NCBI RefSeq assembly: GCF_023856365.1
Contig: NC_064542.1
Span: forward strand, 21,671,838-21,735,837
Direction: 5' to 3'
Origin: Brienomyrus brachyistius
Taxonomy: Eukaryota; Chordata; Actinopteri; Osteoglossiformes; Mormyridae
DNA length: 64,000 bases
Positions within the stretch are counted from its first letter, which is position 1. The number at the start of each line of letters is the position of its first letter. The notes under the pieces are model-generated. The model was not told the origin of the DNA. It saw nothing but the letters and a program-made list of their open reading frames with translations, and searched no databases. Below, one piece after another: positions 31,301 to 43,467 of the stretch. The position numbers and the translations under genes were made by a program.

Positions 31301-31496
31301 ACGACAGACGCGTGGCTGTGCAGAGAGGCAGGCGTGGAGACAGTGGGCTGAAGATACAGCCCTCCGCATCGCCGCCCTGCTGGAGGAGGACTGCGGGACA
31401 CCCTGGAGGACGACTATCCAGCACTTGGTTGATGTCAAATCATACGCACCTCATATTCATCACATAGTACTGGACTTGGAGTGTAGACCATGCTGA
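25337..31496 (+). CDS. trmt12: tRNA wybutosine-synthesizing protein 2 homolog (TYW2/TRMT12), 7 exons
   Basis: Exons: 25337-25389, 25597-25765, 26938-27136, 27581-27731, 27823-27932, 28290-28447, 31119-31496 (stop TGA); 405 residues. The C-terminal class I SAM-dependent fold shows DLYAGIGYFTLP (224-235), the acidic Glu249 in CEWNPH, GDNR (276-279), ILHIHQNV, and the terminal KSYAPH...HIVLDLEC signature. The N-terminal part matches the TYW2 leader domain. TYW2 transfers the 3-amino-3-carboxypropyl group of SAM to the tricyclic intermediate at position 37 of tRNA-Phe, in the cytosol. The human gene is, to my knowledge, a single coding exon of 448 residues, so the seven-exon structure is notable. 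The exon 4 donor (GTTCAA) is weak but is required by phase. The last intron (2.67 kb) is rich in repeats. Confidence 0.92.
26131..26762. repeat. Segment bounded by 18-bp direct repeats
   Basis: CCAGAGGTTGGAATAACT (26131-26148) and CCAGAAGTTGGAATAACT (26745-26762) flank about 600 bp in trmt12 intron 2. There are no recognisable termini or gene inside, so its nature is unknown. Confidence 0.5.
28030..28268 (+). mobile_element. SINE-like repeat in trmt12 intron 5
   Basis: It has a perfect RNA polymerase III box-B-like GGTTCGAACC, then CCTTGAGCAAGACACT. Its tail carries AAAGCGCTTTGAGCACT and AAAGCGCTATATAAATGCA. This arrangement is common in fish interspersed repeats; family assignment is from memory. 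It ends about 20 bp before the exon 6 acceptor. Confidence 0.65.
28966..29398. mobile_element. Long-inverted-repeat element (MITE-like)
   Basis: Arms of about 65 bp at 28966-29033 and 29329-29398 are inverted copies. They share TTGGTCGGCC, CATTTTCAGATGCCTGTA and AACACCTAGGCA. The interior has a smaller inverted pair near 29088-29131 and no coding capacity. It sits in trmt12 intron 6. The superfamily is not determined. Confidence 0.75.
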
Positions 31497-31605
31497 CAAT
31501 TTCAGACTTTATTGGCACAATTTAGACCAAGGCTGCACAGACAATCCTCTCAAAGAAACTTCGAGACTAGTAATTTCATATTTTAACTCTGTTGAAAGAG
31601 TCAGT

Positions 31606-31611
31606 AATAAA
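31606..31611 (+). terminator. trmt12 polyadenylation signal
   Basis: AATAAA lies 110 bp after the trmt12 stop codon. Confidence 0.7.
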
Positions 31612-32329
31612 ACATTCTAAATATGACCCTAATTGCTCCTGTTTGTATATAATTGACACAATCGCTTATTTCCATTGTCAGGTGTAATTTATGTACAGGT
31701 CTGGGATACAATACCTGTTCCCTCAAAAAGTTACCAAACAATATTAAATTCGTGATTTTTTAAATGAGTGTCCATGTATAATACTAAGTGTCAAAGTTTG
31801 ATTATATGCTTCACTGTAATTGGCTGTCTTTAGAAAACCGTTGGCATTTTATTAAACGTGACCGTTGTGTATTTTTCGGAGAAGCGCACGATGAGCCCAT
31901 TGGCGGAGGACGGAAGATCTTCCTTGGTTAAAGAGTCAAACCGGATCAGAGAGCTGTGGGCACGTCTTCGGATATCCCGGCCGCCTGATTCTGTGGGTCT
32001 CTGCGAGTCACTCGGACGAACATCGTCACCCCGATTCTGCTGTGTGGTTTTCGGTGTTTGTGCTGCGCCTCGGACATTTCGCTGCGTTCCTTCCACATTT
32101 CTTATTTCACTGTGTCTCAAAGAGGAGAAGTTTAGTAAACGGCGCCCTCAGACCCGGGGCCAAATAAGCCCTCGTCATCGTTAATACTGTTAATAATTTA
32201 CTTTGTTACAAGGGTAAATGCGACTGGGTGAATGATACGGGGGAAACCAGTTGACCGGTATATGAAAACTATTTTTTAAACATAACTAAGAAATAAGGGA
32301 GGAAGTGTGGGCTGCACCTGTTTGCAGAA

Positions 32330-32487
32330 GCGGAGGTGGTACGGAGGCTCTAGGGCTCCGCGGCCACAATAAAGGGAAAAGTCTGCCGGTCTTCCGCGAT
32401 AAGCGGTAGCTTTCCAGGTCTTCAGGGTGAACAGTGCGAGTGGGCAGGAAGAGGGCAGAAGGAGCGCAACTCCGCCGTGCGAACCGC
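32330..32487 (+). promoter_or_regulatory. Candidate non-coding first exon/promoter of sytl4
   Basis: A GC-rich island, unusual in this AT-rich region, ends in a strong donor (CCGC then GTAAGTCAG, at 32488). No ATG-led frame continues through it. It would splice to the acceptor just before 36301. It is inferred from composition and donor only. Confidence 0.4.
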
Positions 32488-33467
32488 GTAAGTCAGACCG
32501 AATTCCGGCTTCTGTATAGCGCTAATCCACGCCGCGTTTCATTACTTTGCCTTTTTACACATTCATGGGCTACGTGCTGTTCTAGTTAGTATTGCAGCCG
32601 AAGTTAATCCGATATCAGTATTATACGTTAATTCGGACGTCAAATTTCTTAGATTGTACATGTTTTATTTGCCTGACCACTTACCCGTTCTACAGAACAA
32701 TCCTTAATTAATCATTTTCTATACGGGAAAGTGAAATTAAATCAAATAAAATGTTTGCATAATTAGGGCTTGTGATGTTTCTCTAGGAGGTGGTCATTGT
32801 GCTGAGTAGATAATTACTTTGGACAGAATGTGCTGTTTATCTGGGAGGGGACCGCTTTTATAAGAGTTTCGGTCCTGGATAACTCATTAGTGTCCATTTT
32901 CCACATATATCTCGAATGGTCTGAACGAGTTAATCGTTTTGAAATCGAAAGGAAACCACAAGGAAAGCATTTACAGCGCGATTTCCACGAATACCCACAC
33001 CGCCCAGCCGATTTTGTATGATGTGGTATTTTTTATGTTTTTTCTAGAGATGTCTCACGAAATATCCATTTTCCAGTCTGATCGCTCAGAGAAGTTGTTG
33101 TCGGCAACAGCGCTGTTTTATTTGACTTTGCATTACAAAGTTCTTGTTGGTTTCCATCTTTCCGTTACTCTGTCTCTCTCGTACGCAGTTTAGAATGTGA
33201 TCAGTGTGCGTACTCTCACAGTTACAGAGATTAGCTCACACACTGCTTACTTGTCACTTTAACTTTCCCTTGACATTAAATAACAAGTCCGTGCATTCAC
33301 TTGTCCCATCACAGTCCAGATCAGATGGGGAGAGGGGGGGTCACAAAAGTCTGGTACCCTGTCTCTGTCAATGTCATGGCCGGCCTTTGGCTTCTGTAGC
33401 AGTTGGCTGGTATGGGAGATGTTGCGCTGTATCGCCTTTCCATTTAGAGTAGTGATTACCGACTACT

Positions 33468-33728
33468 ATGGCTGCACGAATATGACAGAAATCATAATCA
33501 CGATTATTTTGTTCAATATTGAGGTCGCAATATTACTAATTGACTTTGGAAATATCTTGTCTATTTAACAGTGGATTTCCATATATTACAGAAGACAAAA
33601 CTGAAGCATCGTTGCAAAACAAAAAGTGGCATGATAATCGTTTTATCTCGATTGTTTTAATCGTTGTTATAATCATTGAAAGCCAAAACTGTAATTAACA
33701 TTAAAATTCGATTAATGACCTAGCCCTA
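33468..33728. mobile_element. AT-rich repeat with GGCTGCACGA-type terminus
   Basis: The left part begins GGCTGCACGAATATGAC and carries ATCATAATCACGATTATTTTG. The right part has ATCGATT-type motifs, inverted relative to the left, and ends ATGACCTAGCCCTA. This resembles a widespread fish hAT-derived repeat, recalled from general knowledge. It lies in the sytl4 5' region. Confidence 0.45.
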
Positions 33729-33794
33729 CTAACTGGCAGACTCCAGTCTGGTCCAAAACACAATTGAATCCGGGCCACACGATTACTTTCTCTG

Positions 33795-33816
33795 CCCCCC
33801 CCCCCCCCCCCCCCCC
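33795..33816. repeat. Poly-C tract (C22)
   Basis: A 22-base C run in the region upstream of the sytl4 coding exons. Confidence 0.9.
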
Positions 33817-36300
33817 ACCGGTTAGCAGGACCCCTTGCCCACTGTTTGGGAACTTTTATCGTTGGGTGGGATTCCAGTCGGTTGTCATTTTTTTTACATT
33901 GCAGTGTCCCCTGGCTTTGTGCTGCAGATGGAATTTCGCCCTCAGGAAAAATAATTGGGGGGCCCTGATATAGAGGATGGGGTTAAATATGTGACTGCTG
34001 TCCGAATAGTCATAGCCAGAGCCCAGAAGCAGTACTTCATGGAAGGTTCAGGCCCATAGACAGTAGCCTGGTATTAAAACACAGTATTACAGTAGTTTGG
34101 TTATGCAAGTGGAATAAAAGTGAAATGTGACTCCCCCAGTCTGCTTTTGGCCACCATAAGTCACTTGGTTATTGAAGTGTTAAGCCTAGAGAATTTGTAG
34201 CAAATAATTAAGGATTCTGGGTAATTTGGCGTCTCTTGCCAATAAGTCTGACTAATGGCAGCCATGTGTCGCTGTGCTTCCAGTGAAATGCTTTGTATAT
34301 GATAATTAATAGTGATCAATAAGATGAGGGTATATTTTGTGTTATTCTTTTATAAGTAGGACTCCACCTCAATCAGAAAGCAGATTAAGGACACACTAGG
34401 ACTCCTCCTACTGCCTAATATTGTAGCCCTGTGGACACTTGTACCTATAATGCCTTCTGCCCTTACCAGGAATTTCATAAAATCATTGTAGATGCATGTG
34501 GAAGTCTTCCTGCACCATTACTGGAAAAAATGACCATATGTATGTGTGCTTAAAAACACTTGCGGTGTCTTAGGACGGTAGCCATATAAGCGGGTCTAGC
34601 CAAGTGGACCTCCTAACGGACTAGTGAGTGAATATATATACCGAGAGCAGCCTCCTGGCAGCTGTGTGTATTTCTGAGGGGGGTGGGGAGGCAGTCCGAT
34701 GCCTTGGGGGGCATTTCTTCATTCTCAGGGCAGCCTATGTAGACCAAAGGCTGGGATCTGGCAGAGGGATCTCGCAGGATTTAGGAGGACATGTCAGATG
34801 TTGATGAATGGTCTAACCACAGCCCTGGTCCACCCAGATCTTTATGTGCCTTTGAGGGTGGGAACTGCAGGGGAACTGAGCTGCCCGTCTGATTCCAAAG
34901 ACTGACCGTTCTCACCCAGTGTGGTCTTTGCTTCTTCTTAACCCTTGCTTAGGATCTGCATGGTAGCTAAGCTAGACCAGTCACGTTTTCCCACCTGACA
35001 TCGCCTTCAGTCCGACTGCCTCACTTGCCAGTGCGTCAGTAGGACATGCCCACACATCCACACACCCTGGCCTGTTCCTCAAAGCTTTATCCCCAGAAGA
35101 TTGGGGCACACTGGACTGGATACGGAATTAAATTGATTCTCTCCCAATTTCACGGTGGGAATCCGGCACGATGTCAGCAGTGGTGGTTTGCTGAGCTGTC
35201 ACGCTGCATGCCCATGACCCCGTTGAGTGTGTTTACTCTCGCCGACGACTCCCTGCAGACCCGCCCTTCCTGCTCCAGTGAAACTCAAACGCCGCTCAGG
35301 CTTTCTGTCACTTAGAAGAGTTCGAGCTCAGCTTGATAGAGCAGATTTCCATTATAGCCCGAAAACCTCCCCAAGGTCCTGATTCCGCCGTGAAGGGGAC
35401 TGGGAATGCTGGGTGTAGTGGTGAAAATGGGTATTTTTATCCTTTCGTTTCCATGTCCAATTAAAACACCTCCCCTTCTATCCGCTTCATTGGGTGTTTG
35501 GCTGCAACCTGTTGAAATGACAATAAAAATACACAATTGTGGTTCCTCTTGTTGAACTTGTTTACAAAATTTAATGAACATAAAACCGCAAAACTAAACT
35601 TAGTCCAGCCAGAGTTTCACAGGTTCGACAGTTTCAGTTTGGTTGTGCAAATACAAACACGTTTCATGGTCACAGTCACAAACACGGTCAGTGACACTCA
35701 CGCCTGTCTGTTCCTCCTGGTCTATGTCACTGCCCAGTCTTAAATAGATTTTATTCCTGATTCTCCTCTATAGGGACATACTGATGCAATAAGGAATGCA
35801 CACTAAATAATAAATAACAAATGCATGCTAAATTCCTCTATAAACTCAAGTTAAATGTAGAACAGAATAAATAAACTTCATAACCCGTTCGGACGTTCTT
35901 ATTATAAGCCGAACATAAATCAAAGGCTCCTGTGCTGGGAACATCACCCATGTTCCCTCTCAGGATGAGCATACAGGACCTCATCATTGATTTATATTTA
36001 TAAACCTGACAGGCTGTGACTGGACACTCTGGACCCCAGAATGTTCCATTTCCCTTTTGGCATGCTGCCAGTCTAGAGGAGCCCTACAGCTAGACTCTGG
36101 TACTGGAGTCACGGCAGCAAATCTCTCTGCTGTATAAACATGCACAACAGTTTACCGTCGTGATTTTCTGTCGAGTCTGACTGGAAAAATATTTTGAAAT
36201 TTCTCCAGTTCATTTTTCACGCTATCTGTGCCGCTGACGTGAGTTCGGGGCCTGGTTTTCGGCTGGTGAACTGGACCCCCCCCCTGCTCTTTTGGCCAGG

Positions 36301-39300
36301 ATGCTGCAGCAGGTGGAGGTCAGCGTAGCCTTCCTGACGGACTCGGAGCGCGAGCTGATCCTCGAGGTGCTCCAGCGGGATGAAGAGCTGAGGAAAGCTG
36401 AGGAGCAGCGTGTGAGGTGACCCTGCCCCCCCCCCCGCTCCGGTCACCCAACCCCATATTTTCCTCCCCTAATTACCTCTTCCTGAGAACATTCCCCAGC
36501 CGAACTGACTCATCTTCTCCAACCCCGCGTCTAATGCTCCTGTGACTCTTCCTTGTGGCCCCACCCCCGCAGACGACTGAAGGCGGAGCTCTTAGACATC
36601 CGCCGGCGAGGTGCCAAGCGCAGCAGTGGCAGCTACAGCGAGCGCAGCTGTGGCCGTTGCCAGGCAGCTCTGGGGCGTCTGTCTGTCACTGCCAGCCAAT
36701 GCTCGGGCTGCAACCATCGCGTGTGCAGCACCTGCCGCTCGGGCCGGCCCGACGGGTCATGGGTGTGCAGCGTGTGTGCCAAGGAGGCGTGAGTGCACTT
36801 CCTGGGGGGCCTCGCCTTTCAACAGGGAAGCGTTCTCCTCTCTGTTTACTATCTCGGTGTGCTCGTTTTTGCAGAGACCTTAAGAAGACCACTGGAGACT
36901 GGTTCTATGACCAAAGGGTGAACCGCTTCCTGGACTCCCCTGGGCATGACATGGTCAGAGTCTCCCTCAGGAAGCGACCCCAGGGTGAGAACAGGAAGCT
37001 GCCCCCAGCCACTTCCTGCAGGAGGAGAATTAGCCCGATAAGCTCTGAAAGGATGCACGTTTCACAGCGATAATAAGCTCTTCCTGCCAGGCGTGATGCC
37101 TATCGGCTGGTGAGCCATTAGCTTGCCGCTACTTGCTAACGGTTAGCCCACTGTGTTTCAGCGAAGAAGCGCGACACCGTGGGGGCAATGCTCCTGCAGA
37201 ACGCGGAGATGAATCCCGCCGGCAGGCCCTCACCCATCCCTCGGCCGAGGCTAAAGGACCAGCAGGCCCTCGACACGAGGTGACAGCCGCCCGGTGTTTG
37301 GCCAACATGGTCCCAGACTCCCAGTATTGGCAAAATTAGGAACAGCGCTATGGTTGGCTAACCGGCAGAGATTCGGTGAACTACTGTCCCGGCAGCACAT
37401 CTGGCAAAAGTTAACAGAACTTCACACCAAGTGGACAAATGTTTACAAAACTTAAAAATTGCCAAACCAGTGTGCGTCCGGTTTAATTGGCTGTTCAGAA
37501 AGAAGAGGAGGGAACTTATGGTGCATTCAGCAAATGGATGTGTGTACAGGCGGGGTGCAGCGAGTGGCTCAGCGAGTTTAGCCCCTCTATGCCCATGATC
37601 AGAAGGTCACCGGTTCAAACCCCGGCTTCTGCAGAAGAGTCACATGTTCGTGGGCCCTTGAGCAAAAGCGCTTCACCCCCGGCCTTCAGGAGCCACCACA
37701 CTTAAGTTCACCCTGCACTGTGGCCCCCCAAGCTATGCTCATGTGAGGCAAAGAGGAGAATTCCAGTGTATCTGTACTCATACTTGTGCAAATGGCAAAT
37801 AAAGGAGACCATTGGTGCGTACAGCAATCTGTTAAGAATGTTTAAGCGGAATCATATTCATCACTGCTGTTTGCTGGGTGGGAAAATGTGAGAGTGCAGG
37901 AGGTTAGACAAACGTTTAAGGAAAATAAGCTCTGTCACAGAATTGAGTTCGGACTCCTTTGAAGTGGTGATGGATGGTGTCCAGACTCTCCTCCGTTCTG
38001 ATCAGTGAGGCACCTGGCTCAGGGCCACTAACCCAGCTCCTTGGCTCCTTGACAGTTACATCTGCAGTAAATGACACAGCGTACATGTGCTGTGAAGAGA
38101 ATGGCCACATTTTATTTTAGAAGATGGAAGCCCATTGGGTTTGAGCTCACAGCCTCCTCTCTGTGGACTTCAGCTCTCTGTCGGATGGATCGCAACCCCC
38201 TGATGGACCAGCGCCGGATCAACAGCAGCGCAGCGACACCGAGTCAGTGGAGAAGGCCAGCCTGAGCAGCAGCCGAACCGGGACTGAGTCCTCCCATGGC
38301 ACTCCGGTCCTGTCCAGGTGAGGCTGAGGTGGGAGAGGGCAGCGGGTAGGGAATATCCTGTTGGCGTCAAGAATGTGGATACTCTGGCTTCAGTTTCCCA
38401 TGACCCTCTGTCGCCGCCCTACAGGAATGAGGCTGCTCCTGCGGATGGAGGGTCAATGGGGCGCTCCAGTCCCGCTGGGTCTAGCAAGTCAGTCTTGGAT
38501 GCCCCCGTCAAGCCAGGCGACTCCTACAGTAGCACTTCGGACCTGGACCCGGTGAGACGACCATGCCTATATGCAGGACATACCACCCAAAGCTCACGGT
38601 TCACACCCCTCCCAACCATAACCTAATTTTTTTTTCAGTCAGTAAGACCCAGCCTAGTACCAACAGTGTCTGAAGAAGATAAGCTCTTCAAGAGGAGTAC
38701 GAAACGAGTCCAGAAGCCTGGGGGTAAGAAACTGGAGCCTGCAGTGAGGGAGACGTCGACCACTTGGTACGTGTGGGGAGAGGAAGTGACATGCTAAGCT
38801 GTCATCTGTACTTCCTTCCTTTCGGGTTCCTCCCAGAGAGTAACTGGCCCACCTCAGTGTTGGACCTACGTGAGGAGGGGTCAGAGATAAACGAGAGCTC
38901 CATGAGAGATCGGAGCAAGTCCGTGCCAGGGCTCAACATGCAGGTGAGTGCTGGGGGGGGAGATCCTTATTGTCACTTTGCTTTAGACAAACCTGAGGGT
39001 ACGTCTTGGCCCGTTGTGACATCTCAGTCTCAGGAGGAAGAGGAGGATGAGGACATTGACAGCCTGGTTGAGATCCACAGGAAGAATGCAGGCAGAAGCA
39101 CGTACAGCCTTCGAAGCAAGGTGTGTCCTCCCACCCCCCCGGCATATGTGTGAAATGACCGTGTTAGGAAAGCCTGCCCTTTATTGGTCACTGAGGGTCA
39201 TGTGCGTATCCCAGGGCCTGTGGATTGGCTGCGATTTTTCCCACAGGGCACGATGGGCAGTCTGATGAGCGTGTACAGCGAGGCAGGAGACTACGACACG

Positions 39301-42300
39301 GTAGACGTCAGTGGGGACGTCGTGTTCTCCCTCCATTACGACGACCGCTCGCAGACCCTGTCCATCCTCATTAAGGAATGCCGCAGCCTGGCTTATGGAA
39401 ACGCTGCCAAACATCGCTGTAATCCGTGAGTGTGAGCAGAAGCCAGTTCAGATGCTATTTAGATTAATTGAATAATTGAACAAGGTACATTTTATGTAAA
39501 TATTCAGCTATACAACAAAATTAAGTATATCAATGTATGTAATCATGTAATATATTATTTTAGACATACTGTTTCTCAGAATTCTGTCTCTTTGGTATAA
39601 ACTTTACCTACCTAGTACCTAACTGGTGCCTTTCAATTGTCCATCTAGTATGATGCACCACACGCATGGTAAAAACCCATCTTGTACCCTGTGCTGCCTA
39701 GAAAGGCTCCAGGCCCCCTGCAGCCCTGGCCTTAAATCCAACAAGTTATCCGGCTAAGCAGGAAATCCAGCCGTGTGAGAAGTGATTAGAAGATCCATCC
39801 ATCCATTTTCTGTAACTGCTTATCATATTCAGGGTCATAAGGGGGTCTGGAGCCTGTCCCAGAGGCAATGGGTACAGAGCAGGGCAGGGAACAATCCAGG
39901 ATGGGGTGCCAACCCATCACACACACCATGCGTTTTGTCCACTGTACCATGCTGTTCCATAGGTATGTAAAATGCTACCTGCTCCCAGATAAGTCCCGGC
40001 AGAGCAAAAAGAAGACGACCATCAAGAGCAACACGGTCAACCCCATCTACAACGAGACCCTGAAGGTACCAGCCAGCGCCATAGTTCGCTCTCCGCTAAT
40101 CGCCAGACTCGTCCACCTGCAGCTACCTCGTGAACCTCCATGAGGCAATTACCTGGAATATTTACAGTCAAGATGAGAAGGATTTCTGTCCTGGGCGCCT
40201 GAATGACAGGCAAATATTGATTCTGTACCTGCCCTTTATTAATCCAGTGTAAACATCAGGTAGGACAGCAGTTTAAGAAACACGTAACCAGTTTAAATAA
40301 CCACTAGAGCCAGTGTAAATGATTACCAGGCATGTCGGTCTGTGTGGAGCTACAGATGACGTACTGGGATCACCATGAGTGAACCTCCTACCATTCTTCT
40401 CCTTCCTCTGTTTCGTTCTCTCCTTCTGCTGTGCCCCAGTACTCCATCAGTCGTTCCCAGCTGGTCACACGGTCTCTCCAGTTGTCTGTTTGGCACCATG
40501 ACCGCTTCGGCCGCAACGCCTTCTTGGGGGAGGTGGAGTTGCCACTGGATTGCAGGGACCTGAACTCCAGCCACGAGGAGTACGTGCCCCTTCGACCAAA
40601 GGTAAGCCGCACTCACGCACCTAGAATGTCAAAACGGATCAGCTCCTTCACCCCGGATGTTCTGGCCTCCACCTTTTGCAGGTCTCTGCCGCATCACAGT
40701 CTGCTTTCGCCCAGTACAAGGGGGAACTGATGATTTCCCTGAAGTTTGTTGCCGCGGGCGAAGTGTCCTCAGGCACCGTCAAAGGTCTGTTCACAGAAGC
40801 GAGTCACACAGCCTTGGCCTTTATGTGTCATTAATGTTGATGTCCTCCCAACAAGCTTCCTATTTCCCAAGTTAAGGACAAGAAGAAGAAGACCAAGGAT
40901 GAAGGTGGAGAGCTTCATGTCCTGATCAAGGAGGCCAAGAACCTAACTGCCATGAAAAAGGGAGGCGTCTCCGACTCCTTTGTGAAAGGGTGAGAGGGCA
41001 GCCGTCTTACATTATATTGCCAAAAGTATTGGGACACCTGCCTTTACACACACACACGAACTTCAATGACATCCCATTCAAAATACATAGGCTTCAATAT
41101 GGAGTTGGCCCACCCTTTGCAGCCTTAACAGCTTCAATTCTTCTGGGAAGGCTGTCCACAAGGTTTTGGAGTGTGTTTGTAGGAATTTTGACCATTCTTC
41201 CAGAAGAGCATTTGTGAAGTCGGGCAGTGATGTTGGACGAGAAGACCTGGCTCACAGTCTCTGCTCTAATTCATCCCAAAGGTGTTCTCTTGGGTTGAGG
41301 ACAGGGTTCCTTGCAGGCCAGTCAAGTTCCTCCATGCCAGACTCGCTCATCCATGTCCTTATGAACCTTGCTTTGGGCACTGGTGCGCAGTCATATTGAA
41401 ACAGGAAGGGACCATCCCCAAACTGTTCAAACAAAGCTGGGAGCATGAAATTGCCCAAAATGACATAGAATGCTGCAGCAGTAAGAGTTCATTTCACTGG
41501 AACCAAGGGGCCAAGCCCAGCCCCTGAAAAATAACACCACACTATAATCCCCCTTCCACCAAACTTTACACTTGGCGCAGTGCAGTCAGGAAGTACCTTT
41601 CTCCTGGCAACCGGCAAACCCAGAGTCGTCCATCGGATTCCCAGACAGAGAAGCATGATTCATCACTCCAGAGAACATGTCTGCACTGGTCTAGAGGGAC
41701 GCTTTGTATTGCACTTGGTGATGTTAGGCTTGGATGCAGCTGCTCGGCCATGTAAACCCAATCCATGACGTTCTCTACGCAAGGCCACATGACGTTTGTT
41801 GATCTGTAGCTATTGACTCTGCAGACAGTTGGTGACTCTGCACACTGTGCACTTCAGCATGTGTTGTCCCCGCTCTGTGATTTGATGCGGCCAGCCACTT
41901 CATGGCTGAGTTGCTGTTGTTCCCAATTGCTTCCACTTTGTTATAATTCCACTAACAGTTGACTGTGGAATATTTAGTAAATATGAGGAAATTTCATAAA
42001 TTGGCTTATTGCACAGATGGCATCCTATCACGGTACCATGCTTGAATTCACTGAGCTCCTGAGAGTGACCCATTCTTTTGCAAATGTTTGTAGAAGCAGT
42101 CTGCACGCTGATCTTATACACCTGTGGCTGTGAAAGTGACTAAAACACCTGAATTCAATGATTTGGAGGGGTGTCCCAATACTTTTGGTAATATAGTGTG
42201 CCTTAGTTGCGTTTGTCTTCAGCATGGGGTTGGTATGCAATATGTGATTTTGAACATCCAATTGAACACAGCCCCTCAGAGGTGGCCTGGGCTATTCACC

Positions 42301-42847
42301 GATATGCTTCTTTCACCAAACAATTTTGTTCCGTGCATTCAGGTACCTGCTGCCGGACAAGACGAAGGCCACAAAGAGGAAGACTCCCGTGGTGAAGAAA
42401 ACCCTCAACCCACACTATGACCACATCTTTGTGTACAAGGCTCTGAGCTTAGAGCAGCTGCAAGGCATGGGTCTGGAGCTGACTGTGTGGGATCGGGAGG
42501 CCATGTCCAGTAACGACTTCCTGGGAGGTGTTCTTCTGAGTTCAGGGCCAGGTGAGCACATGCCAAGGGTATGAAGTTTAACTGTTCACATCACACTTTA
42601 AGCACATACCTAAGATGTCTGAAAACAATAATCGACATCAGGGTGTGAAATCCGACTCCTGCAAACCCATGATCCTCTGCAGGATCATACTGTATATGAC
42701 CTCCTTTTTGCTGCAGGTGCCATGCAGGAAGCCGCAGTGGATTACACAGAGGAAGAGGCCTGCCTTTGGAGGAAGATGATGCAGTACCCTGGCTCGTGGG
42801 CAGAGGGCACTCTCCCACTGCGCTCATCCATGGGCAAAAGCAAATGA
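36301..42847 (+). CDS. sytl4: Synaptotagmin-like 4 (granuphilin), 16 coding exons
   Basis: Exons: 36301-36416, 36573-36788, 36875-36984, 37162-37279, 38174-38317, 38425-38551, 38639-38723, 38837-38943, 39034-39120 (or from 39028), 39247-39425, 39963-40065, 40440-40601, 40682-40784, 40872-40989, 42343-42551, 42717-42847. The product is 704-706 residues (human 671). The N-terminal Slp-homology domain contains a zinc finger in exon 2 (CGRC, CSGC, CSTC, CSVC) between two helices. The TTGDWFYDQ motif in exon 3 is the Rab27-binding signature. A Ser-rich linker follows, including RDRSKSVPGLN. C2A (about 383-510) and C2B (about 528-690) each carry the YLLPDK and NP-[IH]-Y-[ND] strands. The tail GSWAEGTLPL resembles the WHXL-type element. 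Slp4 docks secretory granules to the plasma membrane through Rab27 and syntaxin (family knowledge). The start was chosen by homology. A Tc1 remnant interrupts the C2B intron. Confidence 0.93.
37553..37805 (+). mobile_element. tRNA-derived SINE-like repeat in sytl4 intron 4
   Basis: The box-A-like GTGGCTCAGCGAGTTTAG is followed at normal spacing by the box-B-like GGTTCAAACCCC. Then come CCTTGAGCAAAAGCG and an A-rich end with AAATAAAGGA. It resembles the unit at 14329-14500. Confidence 0.65.
39788..39950 (+). repeat. Fish interspersed repeat (CATCCATCCATTTTC family), short copy
   Basis: It begins CATCCATCCATTTTCTG and carries CTGGAGCCTGTCCCAG, GGCAGGGAACAA and GGGGTGCCAACCCATC, in the same order as the longer copy at 49217-49545. 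It ends just before the acceptor of the sytl4 C2A exon at 39963. Confidence 0.75.
41010..42201 (-). mobile_element. Tc1/mariner-like DNA transposon, degenerate
   Basis: Terminal inverted repeats (TATATTGCCAAAAGTATTGG left; inverted at 42169-42198) bound about 1.19 kb in the sytl4 C2B intron. Minus-strand frames hold transposase pieces. These are an N-terminal helix-turn-helix segment (QELSEFKHGTVIG, about 42060-41905), a central part with LWSDESCF, and a C-terminal part with NPREHLWDELE. They lie in different frames with stops between, so the transposase is broken and the element is immobile by itself. The insertion is antisense to sytl4. Confidence 0.9.
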
Positions 42848-42909
42848 AAATGCCAGAATGGAAGAGAAATTGTCCAAACGCTTTAAACTAAATTTTGCTT
42901 AACCCCCCG

Positions 42910-42929
42910 CCCCCCCCCCCCCCCCCCCC
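42910..42929. repeat. Poly-C tract (C20)
   Basis: A 20-base C run in the sytl4 3' UTR, 63 bp after the stop. Confidence 0.9.
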
Positions 42930-43467
42930 ACTTCCATCTGCAATAAGGCATGTGATTTCAGGAGAGGGGAGTGGGGAGTCCCACAGCTCAAAGGGACAGG
43001 GGGCTATAGCTGTAATTCTGTGGGTTAGCAATAGTGACTGCAATTTCTTTATCCTCCACCCGTGGACTAGAAGGACCTAATCAAGGGCTTTAATTTAATG
43101 CACAATCACAAGTTTATTCTGCGAAATAACTTATTGTTACGCATTAAAAAATTTGTTAGCATTAATAATAATGCTATTATTAATCTTAATCTTTAGAAAA
43201 ACAGATGCACGTTTTCTGGAGTTTTTACTTGCTGTGTGTGTGGGGGGCTCAGGGTCTGAGACGGGCTCCTGTGGGTCCCTGTGCCAGACAGCCCTGGGGT
43301 TCTGTCACTTCCGTACGTCATGAGCTTCGGGGGTGACGGATGAGCAGCTGCAATGTTCATCTTTTCATAGCAAAAGCACTTTGGACTGTTACCTTCAAAA
43401 CTAAGATGTTTCTCCCTTTGGCTGTCAGGTCACAGATATATTTTTGTTTATGTTAAAAAACAGTGAT

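Noticed and set aside
37600..37625. Second tRNA-like B box (GGTTCAAACCCC)
   Set aside because: It is embedded in a SINE-like unit with an A-rich end; no complete tRNA fold is apparent.
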